Shown: positions 1 to 12,399 of the stretch, one piece after another
Layout of the letters: every line of letters starts with the position of its first letter
How positions within the stretch are numbered: the first letter of the stretch is position 1
Assembly (NCBI GenBank): GCA_015680685.1
Contig: MNCI01035354.1
Span: forward strand, 299,397 to 363,396
Origin: Gnetum montanum
Lineage: Eukaryota; Streptophyta; Gnetopsida; Gnetales; Gnetaceae
Direction: 5' to 3'
Length of the DNA stretch: 64,000 nucleotides
Notes under the pieces: generated by a model
Told to the model about the DNA's origin: nothing
Database searches by the model: none
What the model saw: the letters and a program-made list of their open reading frames with translations, nothing else
Made by a program: the position numbers and the translations under genes

Positions 1-792
1 GATTCAATAGTCAAGAGGGTTTAGAAAATCTTTGGTATTTTGATGGGACCAGAATAGCTTCTTTTTATCTTTAAAGTGAATCTCCGTGGTATTTCAATCA
101 GAAATTGTCAAGTCTTTTGAAGGTTCTGTTGAATGCAATCGTTGACATCCATTATCTAGCCAAAATGGAGTCTCATACGTGATAGTTTACGCAACAATTT
201 TTTGGTAACGTAGTAGGATTGTCTTGAAGAAATTACATATTTGAGCCTTGGAAGTTTGAAAAATTCATAGTTATTGAATTTGGGATAGCTTTATTGTGAA
301 GTGTTTACTAGTATCATTTTACCTTATTTAAGCATTTGAGGTCTTAACACAAATCTGCTTTCTTTTCTGTCTATTTCTTTTGAATCTTGCTCTATTTCTA
401 GTTTTCTTGTGGAACTATCTCTTTCTTTGGGGAAAATCAGAAGTAGATTCGTAGAGTTGTGCCTAAATTTTTTTGCAAAATTTTATTTGCTACAAGTAGG
501 TATTATAAGGACCGCATAGACTAAGTAGTTAAACAAAATAGGAACTCTCAACAACTCATAGTACTTGGCAAAGTTGGCTGAATCTCTTTAAGATAAGTCA
601 TTTGTAGTTTACACACAACGCATCGTTTCATATTTCACAACCGCACACCGCAATAGCACACACACATACTCACATTAACTACTGAGTTTATTTGGAGGTA
701 TTTGGGCCTTGGTGTTGCCAGAGACCAGCAAGCACCTAAATCCTGTTCGAGGACACTCGTTGGCGATCGCATCCCAAACGGTCGCCAACAGG
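1..792 (+). repeat. Repeat R, copy 1 (LTR-like, family unknown)
   Basis: This stretch is related along most of its length to 40235-41026, with the same orientation and the same right-hand end. Near its right end (about 690-740) a conserved block reads TTTGGAGGTATTTGG and then TTGGTGTTGCCAGAGAC, which resembles a shortened tRNA-Asp primer-binding site, so R may be an LTR plus about 80 bp of internal sequence. I find no protein-coding frame in it. It abuts, and appears to truncate, the 3' LTR of element A at about 793. Its left end lies outside the window. The family is not recognised. Confidence 0.55.
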
Positions 793-1058
793 TACAACAG
801 TGCTCAAATAAAGATATGTACACTCTTTAACTATTACTTTGGGCACTCAAAGAAATATTTTAACTTGCAAATGATAAAAATGCATGAGCTCCACTACAAC
901 TATGATAAAAGATGCCATAAACATGATGGGTGAGTGCGTATTGATAGGCAAAAATAGACACTACATCAATGAGGCCATGTTAACACATCAAATCCCACAT
1001 TGATGTTGTTGTGTCAACAAGGCTTCGTCGATGAAACCCAAGAAATTGTGACTCATCA
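793..1058 (-). repeat. Element A 3' LTR, truncated
   Basis: The segment aligns with 18476-18759 of the complete A LTR, including the shared stretches around AATAAAGAT, CACTACAACTATGATAAAAGATG and the end ACTCATCA. The outer part of the LTR is missing where repeat R begins. The inner end at 1058 meets the polypurine tract. Confidence 0.8.
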
Positions 1059-1072
1059 TACCCCCACGATTG
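1059..1072 (-). promoter_or_regulatory. Polypurine tract of element A
   Basis: On the minus strand the sequence is CAATCGTGGGGGTA followed directly by the LTR start TGATGAGT. The same arrangement occurs in B (GTTGTGGGGGTA) and D (AGTCATGGGGGTA). The tract primes plus-strand DNA synthesis in LTR retrotransposons. Confidence 0.75.
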
Positions 1073-1222
1073 AATGAAAACTCATCCTCAAGTGAACAAA
1101 AGAAGGAACAAGTTTCTTATATAATTCAGGAAAGGTATGAGATTATTGATTGACTGATGTCATACAGAAACACAACATACATGAACAAACACTAAGTGTC
1201 CAAGTGTATAGAACTACAATCA

Positions 1223-4174
1223 TTACAAAATTTTGGTGTTTAGGACAAAAAAATTAAACATCAAGACAAAAATTACAAATATAATTCCTCTAATGGTGTG
1301 AAGACAAAGAAGAAGTTCAAACAATTCCAAGCAATGGAAGCTCTTGAGGTTTTGAAGGACCTTCTCTTATTTCGATGCATGTGATGGTTAAGGTGGTTGT
1401 GATTGTCCTACAGTAGCTACAACCTCTAGTTGAAGATAGAAGATGTCTAATAGTTCCTTCATCTTCTCCTTCTTACTCATAGGATCATTCATAGTTCATG
1501 TCACATTGTGAATGTGAGCTTATGTGCAAACATCCCAAGGATAGGGCATTGTTGGGAACAACTCCTTCATGTTGATGAGCTAGGTAGCAAAAAGTTTGTG
1601 TTCAACATTGAATGCCTTTATGACATTTTATAGCTCCCAATAGGCACTTAGTCTCTTGGCTAGGTTCTTAGTTGTAGAACATTGATTGGTGAAGCCTTGC
1701 CTGAGAACATCAAGTTTTGCATTTGTCACCTCAAGTTTCTTCTTAATGTCTTTATGATGCTTAAACTCAACTTTATATAACAAGTATAAATTGGATAGCT
1801 GTTTCTGTAATTCAGACTACAGCCATCTAATAGTCAACATTGCCAGATTTGTATAATTGAGATTGGCAAGCTCCATGTACACCATGATCTCCTTGATCTG
1901 CAACTCCTTCATCTAAATCTCTGCCTTGTTGTAATCATTAAGCCCATTAATGCTAGGCTGCTATACATCTCCTTATTCCTTAAGCTTCTGGAGAGCCTCA
2001 TTCACTTTCACCTTTGCCATTTAAATATGTTTTTCATTGATTTCTTTCTATAAAAAAATTAATCTTTGTAGTGATTTTTGACTCTCTCAAATTTGAGAGC
2101 CTCATTTTCTAAGAGGCTACCTCTATTATAGATTTTTGGTGAAGGGCTTAAACTTTCTTCCTGGAGAGATTTATGTTTTAGCTGCCAATATCCTTAGTTC
2201 CATGTTTACTCTGGCTAGCTACTCTTACTATTTATGGATGAAATCTTACATTTGTTGCTTTTATACATCAACATTTTATAAGCAGTGATTCTCTATAGTT
2301 AGGGTGACATTCTGCTGGAGAGTTTGATCAAGGCCTTTTGGATATTGTGCATGGTGACATTGGCCAAGGATTAATAAAAAATTGTCATCTCCTTTGCATC
2401 CTCAGCCTTCTTGTGCTTTTCCTAAAGTTGTTGAAAAGCTTCATCAAGGATCGACACAAGGCTGAGAAGTACAAGATCAACAAGGTAGGCTCTTAATTTA
2501 GTAACCTTTGTAGCCAGGCGTTGGTTTGAGCCTAGGCTATTTTGAGTTATCCCTCCATGATAATGCATTTCTCCCTTGCTTCCAGTAGCTTCGATTGGAT
2601 TGTAGTGATTATATTTGGAAGGTCAAAGACATTTGAAATTGGTTTCCTAGTTCCCAGAACTCAATCCAACAACTCTTCATGTTGTACTGCACTTAATTTG
2701 TTGCTAACTATTCCTATGAATGTTTGCACATCTTTGAGTGCAAAAATGTCTAATAAAGATGCTATAGGTGCATTTAATGCCTTGTAAAATCTATCAGCAA
2801 CCACCTTTGCTATTGTCTCCTACCATGGTGTTACATCACTAAGACAGCTTACCCCTCACCCTCCTCTAGATGCATCAAGAAAGTAGCGGTATTCCTAGAG
2901 ATATTTGGGAATTGTTGTTGTTGAAAGAGAGAGATTGTTACCTCTTGGATGCTATGATTTGATCTCATGGGTAGCTGCATTCTTTGGGCTAAAAATATTG
3001 ACCCAACTTCTTCCATCTAAATAATGGTTCAAGCCACTTTGTTGAGGTGACTCATTGCTAGATGATACATAGATGGATTACCATCACTCATTCTTGCTCA
3101 CTACTCTTACTCACACAAGTGCTGCTGTCGAATCTTGTGCATTCATTCAATGGTAGCATGGGACTCCAGTGTTATTTTGTGAGTGGATGATAGAGGTGGT
3201 GGTTGCTGCTTCTCTTCCTTGGTTGTGGCAGAGATCTTGTCCTTCATCATTTCTACCTAAGAGGTAGAAGGAGTATGCTAGAGTGTATCATTGGCATAGC
3301 AAACTATTCATGTCATTTTGCATAATTTTCTAATGAGGCAGAAAAAGGGTATTATTTTCCTTCTATGTTCATTTTCCTTAAATTACTTGTCTATCTCTAG
3401 ATAGATTAGGTGTAGAAGGTTCATAGGGGATTTTCCACTCAGAGCAACACATGCATGGGCAAAGAAGACAATCACCTTAATAGGCCTCACTGTCAGATTA
3501 AGGTGATAAGCCACTATCTTGAAATATACACACTTCACTAGGGTGAGTGCACCATACTCTTTGCGGTCCACTCCATAGCATCACCGGGTCCACTTCTTCT
3601 TTGCCTCTGAGTCTGCTTGTGTAGAGACTTCTGCTACATTTGTGCTAATATCAGGCAACCCTGGGGCCTACACAGTAGCTTTCACTGAGTAGGACACTTG
3701 AATATCCTTAATCTTCACAGTGGCTCCTGCCTACCTACCATTCTAGAAGAGATATATCTCTCCCATGTACCACTCCCCACTAGAAGTGATGATTGGCCAC
3801 ATGGGAGAGTTCTACAAATGTATCTTGACTTTTGGTAGAGCATGCTCCAAAAATGATCCAAAGTTTAACTTTTAGAGGACTAAATATTGGATGTCACAAG
3901 GCTTAATCTAATTAAGGTAGGCTTGAGTTAATGTGACCTCATGTCTTGGCACCAATCTTAGCACCTCATCTCGATGGGATTATTTTGTTATGGCTAGTTC
4001 CTCAAGAATCTATCAAACAAACTTTACTTCAGCCTCCTCCTAAAGAGGTCCCATTGTATGAGTTTCTACTACCTACTCTTGGGCTTGTTCTTGCTACTCC
4101 CTTCCAGCTCTAGGTCATTTGTCCCTTAATTAATATGATCCTCCTTCCTACAAGCATTTTGATCTAGGTGCCAT
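1223..4174 (-). pseudogene. Third long frame (ORF2) of element A, env-like position
   Basis: A single reading frame of 984 codons runs from ATG at 4174 (product starts MAPRSK) to TAA at 1223. It contains many internal stops but shows no net frameshift: the blocks near 4174, 3571 and 1912 are all in phase. The middle (3383-3600) is well preserved, with motifs such as CYGVDRKEYGALTL and FFAHACVALSGKSPMNLLH. The C-terminal third (about 1400-1912) is rich in Lys, Glu and Leu and looks like a coiled coil. I see no convincing signal peptide or membrane span. Its place between integrase and the polypurine tract is where Athila elements carry an env-like or other extra frame. I cannot assign a function. 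Most stops could come from Gln or Trp codons by C-to-T change. Confidence 0.7.
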
Positions 4175-6240
4175 CTATAATCACAGCATGATCAAGGATT
4201 AGCACTTAATGTGTAACTTTGAAACATTTGGAATACCTTATTCCCTGGATTAGTTACACGTAGCTAAATTGTGATAACCTATTTGATTATTTTAATATTA
4301 TTTTGTTATTATCTAATTAGGTAGGTGATTGAAGTATGTTGGAAGGGTTTAACTCTCATAGGTTGGTGATTTAATATTATTTTATTTATTAAATCCATGG
4401 GGAACTTAGAAAAATTCTAAAAAAGTTTCTATTAAGAACTTAAGCTTTGTGGCCCCCATGATGTAAAGTGTACCTCTAGAAGCTATAGGGTTGAAGAATG
4501 GAGTGAATTAGACAAACGGTTTGAAAGTTATGAGCTCTGGAAGGTTTTGGGCTTTGAAAATTTGCAAAAACTCCCCTTAAATTTGAGGAAAATGGAAAAA
4601 ATATCGTAAGTGATGGGCACTATATATAGAAATTTTCCCTTGCATCGTCTTGGCCTAGTCATTGCAATCAGCTGTATCGACTGGGGCTAGTTGATGTAGT
4701 TATTAACCACTATTGAGCAACTGAAAATTCAAAAAATATAAGGAGTTTTTGAATGAAATTAGAGTTATATAGAAGTCTAAAAAGCAAAGAACACATTGAA
4801 ACACATCAAGAGGGTTTAAGAGTTTACAAAAGATGGAGAATGATTGGAAAAATGCCTTAAGGAGCACATAGTTGGATGCAATCGATGAGGAATGCAAAAC
4901 ATTTGATTACCAAAATGTCTAAAGATAAGGTACTTAAATAGCCCAACTAAAAGCTACACAAGTGGGTGCTCCCCATAGTAGGTTTATGCCCTTTTTACTC
5001 TTGCATAACCTCAACTAATGAGTTTTTGGACCCCACAGTTGATTAATGGTTATGAAAAGCTAAGGACTAAAACTCAAAGAATCTACCTAAGAATTTCAAC
5101 ATGTCAAACTAAGACATTAAACAAAACCATGAAAATTGACAATGAGATGAGTCATGAAGAGCAGTGATTGATGAGATAGAGAATGGAATGGATGTCCCAA
5201 TCATGGTTACATGAAGTCCCTTTTGAATTTCATGGTTAAATGACTCAATAAAATCCAACCTTAGTCCAAAACAAAACCAACTACTTTTAGTGATCTTACA
5301 TCACCACTCTAGGGCTAGTCCATCCCTGGAGACATAAGAATGCTCTCATGGACAATCACCATTCCTTATATAAGAGAAAAAGGGAAGTAGGAAGTGAGAA
5401 ATTCCCTTAGTTAGAGGGGACCTTCAGCCATGGGTAACATGTCTTTTTAGTCCCATAATTAGTGCTTGTAGCTCATTTATTTTGTTTAAGGGACGTCCTT
5501 TGAATTCCCATCATGTTTTTTTAAAATATTTATGTTTTCATGAACATTTTGGATGAGATACACACCATGTAAAGACTTATTCAACTTCTTGTTATTGGTT
5601 GACATGGAATGATAAGAAATCCATGAAACACATATGCACTCAAGCAAGTAGAGAGGCACAAAGAGTATTGAATCACCTTGAAGTCACATCCTTTTCAAAC
5701 CTTTGAATCTTTCCCAATATTGGAAACTACCAAGGTCACAAGTTCGTTAACATTTTATTAACGAAAAAGGAACCTCATATTTCCAAAACCAAGAAAACCA
5801 TACAGTTGATGGATGGTTGGATGATGTGGACTCATTACTTGGTTCATGAAAAAGAAACCTATCTTAGTAATCGTTCATCAAAATTCAAAAATAGAAACTA
5901 GACATTAGCAATAAAAAATATTAGGTACAAACCACCATTAGTAACTAGTTACATCATCATTGAGTCCTATTGGCAATAAAGCACTTTTTATTAGAAGACA
6001 AAAAAGTTCACACCAAAATAAGGAAAAATATAAAAGAAATTGTAAAATATTCAAGAAAAATAAAACATATTAACAATGTTATCAAGCAAAAATTTGGAAA
6101 AATAACAAAGTGCAAAATAAAAAGGTGTAAAACAAAAAAGTAGAAAGCTAAGGAGCCACTCAATAGATTGGCATGGATGGCTATCTCACCCACAACTAAG
6201 CTGAAAAGAGAAGATCTAAAAGATTAAGTGTGATTGTCCA
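4175..6240 (-). other. Spacer between integrase and ORF2 of element A
   Basis: No coding frame is visible. Parts recur at the same place in B (12400-13540) and F (62590-63860): a block with GGGTGCTCCCCATAGTAGG near 4962, a block around TTGAAGTCACATCCTTTTC near 5680, and an A-rich tract at about 6005-6150 that ends at a G-rich motif (6181-6200, minus strand). The part at 4260-4690 is not shared and may be a separate old insertion; it has TATATATAG near 4622, but I cannot place it. Confidence 0.5.
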
Positions 6241-7440
6241 TTCAATGAGGCATTAATTGCACTGGCTTGCATGGGTTCATGGAAAGGTTTAACTTATTGT
6301 GTGTTGACTAGCTACTTTTTGTTTAGGCTTTCAGGTTTGTAAATTAACATTGTCCCAAAAGGAAAAGTGTCATGAATGATGTAAGGTCATTCCCACAACA
6401 TCTGAAACTTAGTTCATTGAAGTATGTGTGTGGGGTTCTAGTAGAGAACCTTATCTCCAAGTTGAAATTTTACTTTCCTTATCTTGAGGTCATGGCGTTG
6501 TGTTTTGAATGCTTTGTGCATTTCATTCAAGGATAGGATGACCAATAAATTCTGATCTAGCATGTTAAGATTTATCAATCTCTTTTTTGTGCTAGGCTTA
6601 AGTCAAGTTCAAGGTCACAAGCTATTAAAAGTGTATCGAGCTTGGACTGAATTGGCAAAGTTGGTAATTTTTTGTACACTAGCTCATAGGATGAGTAGCT
6701 TATAGGGAGTTTTCATGTTGAGAAGTATGCTGAAAGGGCATCATTAAGTTTTGTGCTCTAGTCTCTCCTATATTTGTTAATTTTTCTTGTTAAGATTTTC
6801 ATGATCTCCCTATTGGTAACCTTTTCTTAACCATTCGCTTGGGGGTGATAAGGTGTTGTTAATTTATGCTTAAATCCCAAGCATTATATGAGGTTATGAA
6901 AGGTACCACTTGTAAAATGAGTACCATTATCAGAAATGAATGCATGTGGCACTCCAAAATAATTTACAACATTTTGTTGTACAAACCGTGTAGTAGCAGA
7001 TGATGTACAGTCAATGACATCTATTGCTTCTACCCATTTTGTACAATAGTTAACAGTGAGTATTGTATATGCCTTTCTATTTGACATGGGTGTGATGGAA
7101 CCCATGAAGTCTATGCCCTAAATGTTGAAGGGTTCTAATGGTTGGATCCATTGTTGAGGTCTTTCCATTCAAGCAGTCATCCCACCATCTTGTTAATAGC
7201 ATTTACAAGAGTGAATGAATTGATGGGCATCCTTGAAGATTATTAGCCAATAGTACCCTACCATTAGGATTTTAATGGTCATGTGTCTCCCTACATAGTT
7301 GCCCCCACAAAGACCCTTGTGAGTGTCTTGGAGAACACATAGTTGGTCAGCATCAAGAACACACCAACAAACCAAGCCATCGACGCACATCTTGTAAAAG
7401 TGTGTATTAATATCCATGAAGCATTTGGCTTGATAAAGAA
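6240..7440 (-). pseudogene. Integrase of element A, inactivated
   Basis: The zinc-binding region is recognisable at about 7193-7417 (HKGLCGGNYVGR, then DAHQFIHSCKCY). The second His of the HHCC motif is Asn here. The catalytic core follows at 6884-7105: TVNYCTKWVEA, then FISDNGTHFTS. The first catalytic Asp is usually in a T-x-D-Y-like context and is Asn here, while the second Asp (SDNG) is kept. The rest of the core and the C-terminal region decay into stops towards 6240. Integrase would insert the cDNA into the nuclear genome; this copy cannot. Confidence 0.75.
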
Positions 7441-7559
7441 ACTATTGTTTCTTATGATGATCTAACTCTTGTGGTATTTCTTGAGTGAGAGGATAAGTGA
7501 TGATGTCATCATATCATTTTGGTTCAACAAGAAATTTTTAATTTATTGCACTAGCAAAG

Positions 7560-8096
7560 AGGAATTCATTAGGAAATTGATCAAAGAGTGGGCTCTCATC
7601 CTCTTTGTTGTTCCATCATAACCAAGACAAGTGGTCAACAACCACATTCTTAATCCCTTTTCAATCTACCATTTTGAGATTGAACTCTTGTAATATCACT
7701 AGCCATCATATGACATGGGGCCTTACCATTGGTTTATTCATTAGAAAGCAAATGGTACTGTAGTCAATGTGCATAATCACCTTATATCCAAGCACATACC
7801 AAAGCATACACCATGACCATAAGCTCTCTCTTTGTCATTATGTAATTGAATTATGCACCTATAATTCTTCAACTTGTGCAGTGGATGTAATATGGATGTT
7901 TTTTATCATCCAATTACATAAGCACAACTCCCAAGACATAGTTTGATGTATCTATCATGATGTGAAATAGAGAAGACCAATCAAGCGCTCGTAGAATTGG
8001 AGTTTCTACAACCTTCTCCTTAAGTTGTTGAAATGTATTTTTACATTCCTTAGTCCATATGAATATAGCATCTTTCTTTGTGAGCTTGACCAACAA
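7560..8096 (-). pseudogene. RNase H region of element A
   Basis: The frame starts with the connection segment (KLTKKDAIFIWTKEC, then LDWSSLFHIMIDTSNYVLG), followed by GYKVIMHIDYSTICFLMNKP and VVVDHLSWL, all typical of Ty3/gypsy RNase H. Its order and wording match the RNase H of element D. RNase H degrades the RNA template during reverse transcription. Stops interrupt it several times. Confidence 0.7.
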
Positions 8097-9000
8097 TTTT
8101 CCGATCTTAGAGAAATTTTCTATGAATCATCAACAGTAGATAGTATGTCCAATGAATGACTGGACATCTGTAACGATTTTTAGTTTGTGGGTTATTTCTT
8201 GGATGACTCAAATATTTATAAGGTCTACCTCAATCCCTACTTGAGAAATTCTATGCCCCAATACAATGCCCTCCTAGACCATGAGATGGATCTTTTTCCA
8301 ATTGAGCTGAAGATTAGTCTTCACGCACGTTTTAAGCACTTGATTAAGGTGTTCCAGGGCTTGCTCAAATTTAGTGCCATAAGTGTAAAATTCATCCATG
8401 AAGACTTCCACCCTGCTACTAATTTGTTGCTAAAAAATACTCAGGACAAGGCGTTGGAAAGTTGCAAGGGCATTGCATAAACCAAATGGCATCTTAAGAT
8501 ATGCAAAAGTCCCCCATGGATTTGTGAATGTTGTTTTGACCTGATCCTTGAGCATGATCTAAATTTGGTTATAGCCACTATAATCATCTAGGAAGCTATA
8601 ATAGCAATGCCTAGAAATAGTATCCAACACCTGGTCCACAATGGCAATGGAAAATGATCCTTGAATGTTGTTATGTTCAAAAACTTGAAATCAATATGGA
8701 CTTGTCATTTGCCATCTTTCTTTGGCATAATTATAAGTGAGCTAACCCACTTGCTATTCACAATTGGATAGATGAACCATACCTTGAGGAGCTGTTCAAT
8801 TTTCTCTTTGATAATCTACTATAGTTTGGGATTCAACCATCATTGCAGTTGCCTTTTTGACTTCATGGTTGGATCAATATAGATGTGATGCTAGCATATC
8901 CTAGGATCAATCCCTATCAGTTTAGGATATGACCAAGTAAAGGCTATTAACTACCTTTAGCAACATGCTTTTCTACTTCGGAGTAAGGTTGGCATTAATT
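8097..9000 (-). pseudogene. Reverse transcriptase of element A, inactivated
   Basis: The RT blocks run in order on the minus strand: EKIEQLLK and FIYPIVNSKWVSSLIIMPKKDGK, then FKDHFPLPL, then LKMPFGLCNALATFQRLVL, then the active-site block VEVFMDEFYTYGT. The usual FMDD catalytic pair is FMDE here. At least one frameshift lies near 8640, besides several stops. It matches the D reverse transcriptase block by block. Confidence 0.75.
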
Positions 9001-9379
9001 ATCACTAGCTTACCATTTTTTAGAAGTGCATATTCCATGCCGATAGGTAGATTTTTCAACTATAAGGGCTTTTGTTTAAAATTTTCAGGGATTTTCAACT
9101 CTTCCTAATTGCTATCATTAGGTTCATTATCTAAGATTTGGCAATGAAATTGCTCCAATTCATCCATGCCTTCAACATAGGTACACATTAAGCTCTCAAT
9201 AGGTTCGATGTAAAGTATGCTACTTTTAGAATCACCTGGTAGCCACTGGGTATCCTCTTATTTTATTATTGTTAGATACAGGCACTTTTCTATTTTGGAT
9301 TCATTTGCACACTATCTACATGCTTTGAATGATGTGCTTTTAATATACCAAAGTTTTTGCACATAGTTACATCCTGTAT

Positions 9380-9790
9380 CACTATATGTGATGCATGGAA
9401 CTAGCTTCTTCTCAATCTTTCTAAATGCATTTTCCTTGAAAATTTTTAGGGAAAGATCTTTGATGCCCATTCATGCATCAATAGTGCTCAACCAAGGCCT
9501 TCTAATAATTATTGGGAAGGTCCCCCCCTCCCCCCTACAATTTTCAACTTTGATTACAAAGAAATCAATAGGATATGACCACCCATAAATAGTAGTCATA
9601 ATGTCCTTCACTAGTCCCAAAGAAATAGTGATGGATTGATTTTCTAGTTCTAAATAGATGTTGCTCTTTGTGAGAGGAGGTAGGTTCTAGGTGTTGTACA
9701 TTTTGTGGGAGATCAGATTAACTCCAAAACCTAAGTCAAGAAGAGCCTTGCATGGCTCATTCCCAACAATCTACAAGTAGATGAGAGGAC
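9380..9790 (-). pseudogene. Aspartic protease of element A
   Basis: The minus-strand frame reads NEPCKALLDLGFGVNLIS, then NLPPLTKSNIYLELENQSI, GWSYPIDFFVIKVEN, and a TFPIII...PWLSTIDA block. This is the retropepsin pattern seen intact in element D. The catalytic D-S-G is D-L-G here. A C-rich run at about 9522-9535 (plus strand) breaks the frame. The protease would cleave the Gag-Pol precursor. Confidence 0.65.
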
Positions 9791-9799
9791 TTTTAGGAT

Positions 9800-10814
9800 C
9801 AACTCTTTTTCTAGGAAGGTTGCTAGCCTTGATCCAATTAGATACAACATGGATTAACATACTTGTGCGAATATTAGGAGGTGTTTGGTTTAAAGGGCTC
9901 TCTAAAGAAATTGATGAAGAGGATGAAGGAGATACAAGGTGACCAACCACATAAGTAGGTGAGGGTTTAGTAGGGCTACTAGTTCAAAAGAATGGTCTTT
10001 TGCAAGATTTGAGTTCTAAACCACTCAACCAAGGAGCCAACTGTAAGTTAATGGCCCTAGTAGCATTACAGTACTATGGCTATGTGGGAATATTGCCTTG
10101 CATGGATGGAGTAGGTAATAATTGGGTTGAGGATGGAGGATCATGTGTTGAAGGATGAGAAGGATGATAGGGATATGGGGCTTCCCCTCTAGTAGATGGA
10201 GAATGAGTTCTATAATACTATAGATGATAGTAGTGATGCTGAAAAAAAGAATGACCAAAAAAGTCACATGGAGAAATTGCTTGTTGAACATAATACCCAT
10301 ATAGATCTAGTTGCTAGTAAGGAAATTGCTACCTTGGTGGTGGCATCCCCCATAACTATGGGTGCTGCCACTGCTGATACTACTCATACACTTGTTGTGG
10401 AGCTCCACTTAGATAATAGGCCTATTTTCGTTGGTGGAACTACCTTAGGTTGCCTTAAGGATAAGGCAACCTTCTGGGTGCTTACCTTCATGCTAGTTCA
10501 AGATTCAAGGCATACACCCTATACTCTTGTAAGTGTGACACAATAGGGCATCATTCGTTGGGATGTTCATATTGGCTGATGCCACACCCACCATCATCAT
10601 CTGATTTTAACTTCACAACCTCTTCTACTACTACAACCTTGCCCTTATCCCTTTGGTAAGCACATTTAGCTCCTTTCCTTCTCCTGTGGTCATGATCACT
10701 ACTTTGTTCTTTGGATTCTTTTAAAACTTTTAGAGTAGTTTGAAATTTTTCATTCAAAAATTCCCACATTTTGTTAACCTTAATCAAAATTTCAAACATA
10801 GATTTTTGAATTGG
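9800..10814 (-). pseudogene. gag of element A, C-terminal part
   Basis: The clearest part is 10551-10799, where NKMWEFLNEKFQ, LKESKEQSSDHDHRRRKG and DDDGGCGISQYEHP match the equivalent part of D's gag (21290-21550). The remainder down to about 9800 is the low-complexity Pro/Gln/Tyr-rich tail. The frame is cut at 10814 by the insertion of element B and continues at 16271. Confidence 0.7.
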
Positions 10815-10819
10815 GAAGG
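10815..10819. repeat. Target-site duplication of element B (left)
   Basis: GAAGG directly precedes the LTR end TGATGAGC; the same five bases follow the other LTR at 16266-16270. Confidence 0.9.
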
Positions 10820-11708
10820 TGATGAGCGGCTAGGTACCCCTACACCCAACCATATGAATACGAGTGTTCATGCACGATCCAGTCGAACTCCGTGGACAGG
10901 CTAGATGTGGTATCTAGATAGTTACACGTTGATCGCAGTTGGTTGTCTTCCCACCTGGACTAGTATTACTTTGTCATGTATGGTTTAGTCCAGAGTGAGG
11001 CGTATGATGTGATCCTAAACTAATGCTACTCCTAGAAACAATGGAAGATAATATTGATTAAACTAATGAGTAATAGGAAATGAGTCTAAGCTAGCCTAAG
11101 TGTGATGAGTATCCATTCCTTAATAATCCATACATATCTTAGACCTTGTGCATGACTACTACTGGGCTTACCAAGCGTAGATCCTAGGTATGCTGCTGGG
11201 TTACCAAGTAGTCACACTTAAATGCTCGTGATTAAGTCGTACTCATTCCGTATTTAACAACATGAATAGTAAATGATGATAAAGAAATATTAACTAAGAA
11301 AACAATAAATAACAATAACAATGAACAATAATAATTAAACAATTAAACTAAGTGAATGCTACAATGATGAAGTAATCTCAATCTTTATTTCCAGTCATGT
11401 GCGCATCCAAGTACGTCACACTCGAATAAATGTGTCGTACAATTACAAGCATCACACTATGGGCATGCACTTGGGAAAATAATCTAACTCCTATGGAAAA
11501 AAAAATGTAAGGGCTTCACTACAACTACTCAAAGCTGCCTAAATGAGGCAGAACGCCCTCTTATTTATAGGCCGAGATAGGCGACTACATAAATGGTGCC
11601 ACGTCAACGTAGGAAGGCTACGTCGATGGGCCTGTGTCGACGCGGCCACGTATACGCAGCCTCGTATACACGACCTAGTCAACACATTGACTATATAATG
11701 CTTCATCA
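10820..11708 (-). repeat. Element B 3' LTR
   Basis: It is 889 bp, from TGATGAGCGG to GCTTCATCA as read on the plus strand. It aligns with 15628-16265 except for about 250 bp missing from that copy. It contains AATAAAG-like stretches and shares its outermost bases with the A, D and F LTRs. Confidence 0.9.
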
Positions 11709-11722
11709 TACCCCCACAACTA
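11709..11722 (-). promoter_or_regulatory. Polypurine tract of element B
   Basis: On the minus strand GTTGTGGGGGTA runs into the LTR start TGATGAAGC. It is preceded by the conserved block AGGATGAGTTT also seen before the 3' LTRs of A and D. Confidence 0.75.
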
Positions 11723-11749
11723 AGTAGAAACTCATCCTTGAGTCAAAGA

Positions 11750-12350
11750 AGGTGAGGAACAAGCTCAATTGAATACAAAATAGATAGGTATGGGATTATT
11801 GACTGACTAGAAATTGATTCATGCCGCAGTGGAGAATTAAACAAAATTTGGACACAGACACAAAATGATAAAATTTGTGGAACTCATGGGGTTCCTAGTA
11901 GTGGTGGCTCCTCCATGGATGCCTTTCCTTTGTCCTATGCATCAGGCTTTTGAGATTGATACCATTGAAGAAGCACATGATGCTTCTCCTCTTCTATTTG
12001 AGGATTATGAGCCGTCCATGCTGATGTTCCAATGTTTGATGGAGTTGGCACTTTTCATGGACATGGAAAATGTGGGAACACTTGATTAGCATTGACATGC
12101 CATGTCGCAAATAGCCGTCGTTCCTCTTCATAGGCTTGGGCCTTGACCTCTCCACCTTTTTCTTGGCCAGCTTGTGTAGCGAAAGGAGGTTCCTAATGGA
12201 TGCTAAATGATTATGCCTCCTGCCTCCCATAGGTTGTTCGGTTGCACCTTGAGAAGGTCCTCCTTGTTGTCTCTTTTTAGGGCTATCTATAATCACAAAA
12301 AGATCATTTGATAGTAAGGTTATGTGAAAAAAGTTTAATGATTTCATACC
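11750..12350 (-). pseudogene. Short ORF2-like remnant of element B
   Basis: A minus-strand frame at 11994-12347 encodes a basic stretch (IDSPKKRQQGGPSQGA, then KKKVERSRPKPMKR). It lies in the place of A's ORF2 but keeps only about 110 codons. Direct homology to A's ORF2 is not obvious beyond position and the basic, Gln-rich start. No function can be given. Confidence 0.35.
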
Positions 12351-12399
12351 TTATTCATTGCCTTTAATAAATGTTGAATTCTTTACTTAGTGTGATTTT

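Noticed and set aside
4262-4690. A second LTR with TATA box in A's spacer
   Set aside because: TGTGATAACC and TATATATAG are present, but I found no partner end, target duplication or related copy in the window.
10196-10546. A 116-codon plus-strand frame
   Set aside because: It is antisense to A's gag tail and matches no family.
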